NCBI RefSeq assembly: GCF_000380245.2
Contig: NZ_HG428741.1
Span: 377,271 to 441,270 of the forward strand
Origin: Bacillus massiliigorillae
GTDB taxonomy: Bacteria; Bacillota; Bacilli; Bacillales; DSM-1321
Length of the DNA: 64,000 nt
Direction: 5' to 3'
The notes under the pieces were generated by a model that made no database searches, was not told where the DNA came from, and worked only from the letters and a program-made list of their open reading frames with translations. Positions within the stretch are counted from its first letter, which is position 1. Every line of letters begins with the position of its first letter. Positions 61,549-64,000 of this stretch are shown here, piece by piece. The translations under genes were made by a program, and so were the position numbers.

Positions 61549-61643
61549 TATATCATTACTCGTTCAAGCTTTGTTAAGTTTTAGTTGCCAGTTTGAACGG
61601 ATAAATAAATGCAGTGCTTTGGTAGATAATAAAATGTATAAAT

Positions 61644-61680
61644 AAAAAAATCGTCTCTAAATAAAAGAGACGATTTTTTA
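61644..61680. terminator. Bidirectional terminator between peptidase gene and pssA
   Basis: AAAAAAATCGTCTCT pairs with AGAGACGATTTTTT; A and T tracts on both sides suit the convergent genes. Confidence 0.9.
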
Positions 61681-61687
61681 ATAAATA

Positions 61688-62227
61688 TTAAACTTTTTTA
61701 ATTTTAAATGGGCTAACCATCGAGAGGGCTAATAAGAACATTAATAAAAGGTAAAATACTGGAGGAAATGCTGGGATTCCTAAGTAACTTAATGTTGCTA
61801 AACAGCCAGCTGCTGTAATGGGTAGACCAGTGAAGTAGCCTTTGCTTTCAGTAATATTAAATTTGGCAAGGCGAAAAGCTCCGCAACCAATATATAGTAC
61901 TGTAAAGAACATTCCCGGCGCTCCCATATGAACGAGAACTGCTTGATAAATCAGCAGTGCAGGAGCGACTCCGAATGATATAATATCACTCATAGAATCA
62001 AGTTGTTTTCCAAGCTCTGATTCTATATTGAATTTTCTGGCAATCATGCCGTCGAATCGGTCAGCAAGCGCTGCTACGAAAATTAATAATAAGCTATAAT
62101 TTAAATGGCCATTAATACCTGTCAAAATGGCAAAACCACCCAGACAAAGATTCATTAAGGTCATTAGATTAGCGGTCTGAGATTTTAATTTCTTAATGGT
62201 TTGGTCTAAAACACCCGACAAGAACAA
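61688..62227 (-). CDS. pssA: CDP-diacylglycerol-serine O-phosphatidyltransferase
   Basis: This 179-residue integral membrane CDP-alcohol phosphatidyltransferase has the signature DG-x2-AR-x8-G-x3-D-x3-D seen in DGMIARKFNIESELGKQLDS and the following MSD. Helices lie before and after (NLMTLMNLCLGGFAIL; VFYLLLMFLLALSMVS). It makes phosphatidylserine, which the product of the divergent gene decarboxylates. TTG 62227 is preferred because AAGGAG is eight bases upstream; GTG 62236 would abut that site. It is divergent from psd with about 130 bases between. Confidence 0.92.
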   Translation of the reverse strand: MFLSGVLDQTIKKLKSQTANLMTLMNLCLGGFAILTGINGHLNYSLLLIFVAALADRFDGMIARKFNIESELGKQLDSMSDIISFGVAPALLIYQAVLVHMGAPGMFFTVLYIGCGAFRLAKFNITESKGYFTGLPITAAGCLATLSYLGIPAFPPVFYLLLMFLLALSMVSPFKIKKV

Positions 62228-62355
62228 TCTGCTCACTCCTTTTTTAACCGGATGGGATGAGACAATTAATACATGCTTATTGTATAATAATATTTTATTC
62301 TTTGCACATTATGCAAGGGGTAATAGGTTTATTTTACTTTGTGGAGGATTTTTCA

Positions 62356-63135
62356 TTGAAAACATTTTTGTATAGGTTTTTTATTTTTTTGACTAATCAT
62401 AAGGCGTCATCCATGATGTTAATGAAATTTAGTCAATCGAAATTGAGTAGGGCAATTATTCCTTCTTATGACAAGTTATATAAGTTGAATTGGGAAGAAG
62501 TAGAGAGAAATAGAAGCGATTTTGAAACGCTACATGATTTATTTACAAGACAGTTAAAAGAGGGAGCTCGCCAGATAAATCAAGAAACTAATACAGTCGT
62601 TAGTCCGGTGGATGCGGTATATGAAGATTATGGTGATATTCAAAGTGACCGTAATATTTTGGTGAAAGGGAAAGTATATTCCATTCAAGAAATGCTTGGA
62701 GATAATGCTGCCCTTGAGAAGTATATCGGTGGAAAATATATGATCTTATATTTAAGTCCGAGTCATTATCATCGTATTCATTCTCCAGTTGATGGTGAAG
62801 TCGTGAAACGATGGTCGCTTGGGAAGCTGTCGTATCCTGTGAATAAATTAGGATTGAAATATGGGAAATCGACTTTATCTAAGAATTTTCGAGTAATTAC
62901 AGAGATTAAACATGCCTTTGGTTATCTTTCTGTTGTAAAAGTAGGAGCAATGTTTGTAAATAGTATTGAAATAACAAATGATAGTGATAAGCTACAAAAA
63001 GGGGAAGAATTAGCTTATTTTAGTTTTGGATCGACAGTTGTTCTTCTATTTGAAAAGAATACGTTCGAAATTAATGAAGAATTGCAGGCATCTTCACAGG
63101 TTAAGTATGGAGAAGTTCTAGGATTTCTTAAATAA
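62356..63135 (+). CDS. psd: Phosphatidylserine decarboxylase
   Basis: This 259-residue proenzyme converts phosphatidylserine to phosphatidylethanolamine. Visible are SPVDAVYEDYG (catalytic Asp region), YLSPSHYHRIHSPVDGEV with the conserved His, YPVNKLGLKYGKSTLSKN, VGAMFVNSIE, and the self-cleavage site FGST near residue 225 from which the pyruvoyl group forms. TTG 62356 (MKTFLYRFFIFLTNH) follows GGAGG; the ORF from 62257 would add about 33 residues not in the family. It is paired with pssA and followed by a terminator. Confidence 0.93.
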   Translation: MKTFLYRFFIFLTNHKASSMMLMKFSQSKLSRAIIPSYDKLYKLNWEEVERNRSDFETLHDLFTRQLKEGARQINQETNTVVSPVDAVYEDYGDIQSDRNILVKGKVYSIQEMLGDNAALEKYIGGKYMILYLSPSHYHRIHSPVDGEVVKRWSLGKLSYPVNKLGLKYGKSTLSKNFRVITEIKHAFGYLSVVKVGAMFVNSIEITNDSDKLQKGEELAYFSFGSTVVLLFEKNTFEINEELQASSQVKYGEVLGFLK

Positions 63136-63139
63136 AATA

Positions 63140-63177
63140 AAAGCCTGGTTGCTCTTTTTTTGAACAAATCAGGCTTG
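63140..63177. terminator. Hairpin between psd and sda
   Basis: AAGCCTG.TT.G pairs with CAAAT.CAGGCTT around a T-rich loop; it lies between convergent psd and sda and could end both transcripts, though T runs outside the stem are weak. Confidence 0.55.
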
Positions 63178-63202
63178 ATCTATAAAAAATATCTCATATT
63201 TA

Positions 63203-63343
63203 TCATGATGATACTTTAACCCTGTGAGATAAAGCACGTCGGTGAATTTCAATTTCAATTAATCGAATAAATTCCTTACTAAGTTTAAGCTGTTTAGCTT
63301 TTAGATATGATTCAATTAATAAATCATCAGACAGTCTATTCAT
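63203..63343 (-). CDS. sda: Sporulation checkpoint inhibitor Sda
   Basis: The minus strand encodes MNRLSDDLLIESYLKAKQLK, then LSKEFIRLIEIEIHRRALSH and RVKVSS: 46 residues forming the helical hairpin of Sda. Sda blocks autophosphorylation of sporulation kinase KinA when replication is incomplete or has just begun. The ATG at 63343 has no Shine-Dalgarno. GGAGGTGA (63372-63365) is instead nine bases before an in-frame ATT at 63358, which would give a five-residue extension; the B. subtilis protein also exists in a slightly longer form. DnaA boxes lie upstream, fitting replication-coupled expression. Confidence 0.9.
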   Translation of the reverse strand: MNRLSDDLLIESYLKAKQLKLSKEFIRLIEIEIHRRALSHRVKVSS

Positions 63344-63477
63344 TTGAGTCAGCCAAATGGCTATTCACCTCCACTGAAAAATATTAGGCATATTTATCCA
63401 TAACCATCATATATTAGATAGTTTAAGTGTCTATAAAGAAACTTTACCAAATATAAACAATTGGAACAATCGTTCTC

Positions 63478-63576
63478 TTATCCACAGGTTGCGGTGGATA
63501 AGTTGTGGTTAATTTGTTTATATATGTAATTTTTTGAAGTAAATCGCTGTGCGAATTGTGCATAACTTTATCCACA
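63478..63576. promoter_or_regulatory. DnaA-box cluster between sda and yqeG
   Basis: Two inverted pairs: TTATCCACA (63478-63486) with GGTGGATAA (63493-63501, one mismatch on the opposite strand), and TGTGCATAA (63557-63565, opposite strand) with TTATCCACA (63568-63576). Three are exact matches to TTATNCACA. DnaA control of sda is known in B. subtilis. Apart from these boxes and the yqeG promoter, the gap 63373-63724 shows no gene. Confidence 0.85.
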
Positions 63577-63651
63577 GGTAGGTAAATAGATGGATTTTGT
63601 CGAAAAATTTTTTAATACTTTTGGTCAGGAATAAAATAATAAAAGGTTACT

Positions 63652-63680
63652 TTGAAAGAACCGAGAAAATTAGGTATGAT
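63652..63680 (+). promoter_or_regulatory. Promoter of yqeG
   Basis: TTGAAA (63652-63657), 17-base spacer, TATGAT (63675-63680), about 45 bases before the start codon. Confidence 0.65.
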
Positions 63681-63724
63681 GTATTACGGTGAATTTTATG
63701 ATATAGGTAGAGGTGTAAAGAATA

Positions 63725-64000
63725 ATGCTTAAGTTGTTTTTACCGAATGAGCACGTAAAAAGTATCTTTGAGATCACTCCTCAAAGTTTAGTTGATAAGG
63801 GAATAAAAGGAATCATAACAGATTTAGATAATACTTTAGTGGAGTGGGACCGTCCAAATGCTACACCTAAGTTAATAGAGTGGTTTAAAAGGATGGAGGA
63901 AAGTGGTATTAAGGTGACAATCGTTTCTAATAATGATGAAAAAAGGGTAGGTGCGTTTTCGGAGCCACTTCAAATTCCTTTCATTCATAGAGCAAGAAAA
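63725..64000 (+). CDS. yqeG: YqeG-family HAD IIIA phosphatase, 5' part
   Basis: The first 92 codons are present; the window ends inside the gene. HAD motif I is ITDLDNTLVEWDRP (nucleophile Asp near residue 33) and motif II VTIVSNNDEKRV. YqeG is related to the phosphatidylglycerophosphatase Gep4, and it heads the yqeG-yqeH-aroE block in Bacillus. GAGGTG precedes ATG 63725. The HAD motif III/IV residues lie beyond the window. Confidence 0.9.
   Translation, partial: MLKLFLPNEHVKSIFEITPQSLVDKGIKGIITDLDNTLVEWDRPNATPKLIEWFKRMEESGIKVTIVSNNDEKRVGAFSEPLQIPFIHRARK

Noticed and set aside
62257..62355. N-terminal extension of Psd from the longest ORF
   Set aside because: No ribosome binding site before 62257, whereas GGAGG precedes TTG 62356, which gives the family length.
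1..64000. CRISPR arrays, tRNA/rRNA genes, IS elements and prophage genes
   Set aside because: Looked for and not seen: the only tandem array is coding (36-bp coat repeats), and no transposase, integrase, phage structural gene or tRNA cloverleaf was recognised.

Overview
The window is low-GC (roughly mid-30s percent), dense and mostly plus-strand. Its gene order is the conserved safA-bofC-ruvAB-queA-tgt ... hisS-aspS ... alaS ... udk-greA ... sigK block of endospore-forming Bacillaceae. SafA/ExsA-like coat repeats, BofC, SpoVB, an uninterrupted SigK and Sda show a spore former. Several intergenic dispersed repeats resemble those I recall from the Bacillus cereus group and other Bacillaceae, so a Bacillus sensu lato close to that group is the best guess. 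This rests on recalled family sequences, not on a search.

Layout. 1-1.5 kb: a broken fragment that reads like agmatine deiminase, fused to the 3' part of a safA-type coat gene (seven 36-bp repeats), then a CotS/YsxE-like kinase-fold gene. 1.7-4.5 kb: two tandem soluble chemoreceptors with zinc-binding CZB tails. 4.6-9.6 kb: bofC, then ruvA-ruvB-DUF2905-queA-tgt-yajC (Holliday junction migration and queuosine tRNA modification). 9.7-12.4 kb: TIGR04086 and DUF421 membrane proteins and a frameshifted spoVB. 12.5-22.6 kb: comN, secDF, a CDF metal transporter, recJ-apt, relA-dtd. 22.8-28.1 kb: a cell-wall amidase on the minus strand and T-box-controlled hisS-aspS. 28.1-36.1 kb: 6S RNA, tcdA, rarA, an S-layer-anchored SGNH hydrolase, and cymR-iscS-mnmA (cysteine control and tRNA thiolation). 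36.2-43 kb: TPR protein, recD2, an ATP-grasp-like gene of the Cj0069 family, yrrD and small genes, and an AI-2E family exporter. 43-47.1 kb: T-box-controlled alaS, ireB-type gene, ruvX, yrzB. 47.3-58.1 kb: HAD phosphatase, mltG, the tRNA wobble-uridine cluster trmR-trhP1-trhP2, udk, greA, pbpI, yrrS, yrzA, yrrT-mtnN. 58.2-64 kb: a 27-codon ORF, sigK (minus), a proline-rich small membrane protein, an M3 oligopeptidase, pssA and psd (phospholipid synthesis), sda with a DnaA-box cluster, and the start of yqeG.

How it fits together. Most of the window is housekeeping: DNA repair (ruvAB, recJ, rarA, recD2), tRNA charging and modification (queA, tgt, hisS, aspS, alaS, mnmA, tcdA, trmR/trhP), stringent response (relA) and secretion (yajC, secDF). 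Sporulation genes are interleaved with these. No rRNA, tRNA, CRISPR array, IS transposase or prophage was seen. The accessory-looking parts are the left edge, the two chemoreceptors, the Cj0069-like gene, the SLH hydrolase and five intergenic dispersed-repeat copies.

No convincing wholly new multi-gene system was found. The observations most worth checking are: a three-copy hairpin repeat, two copies of which abut stop codons as terminators; an sda gene whose Shine-Dalgarno points at an ATT codon, next to paired DnaA boxes; a homopolymer frameshift in spoVB; the chimeric left edge; and a terminator that also supplies the ribosome binding site of pbpI.
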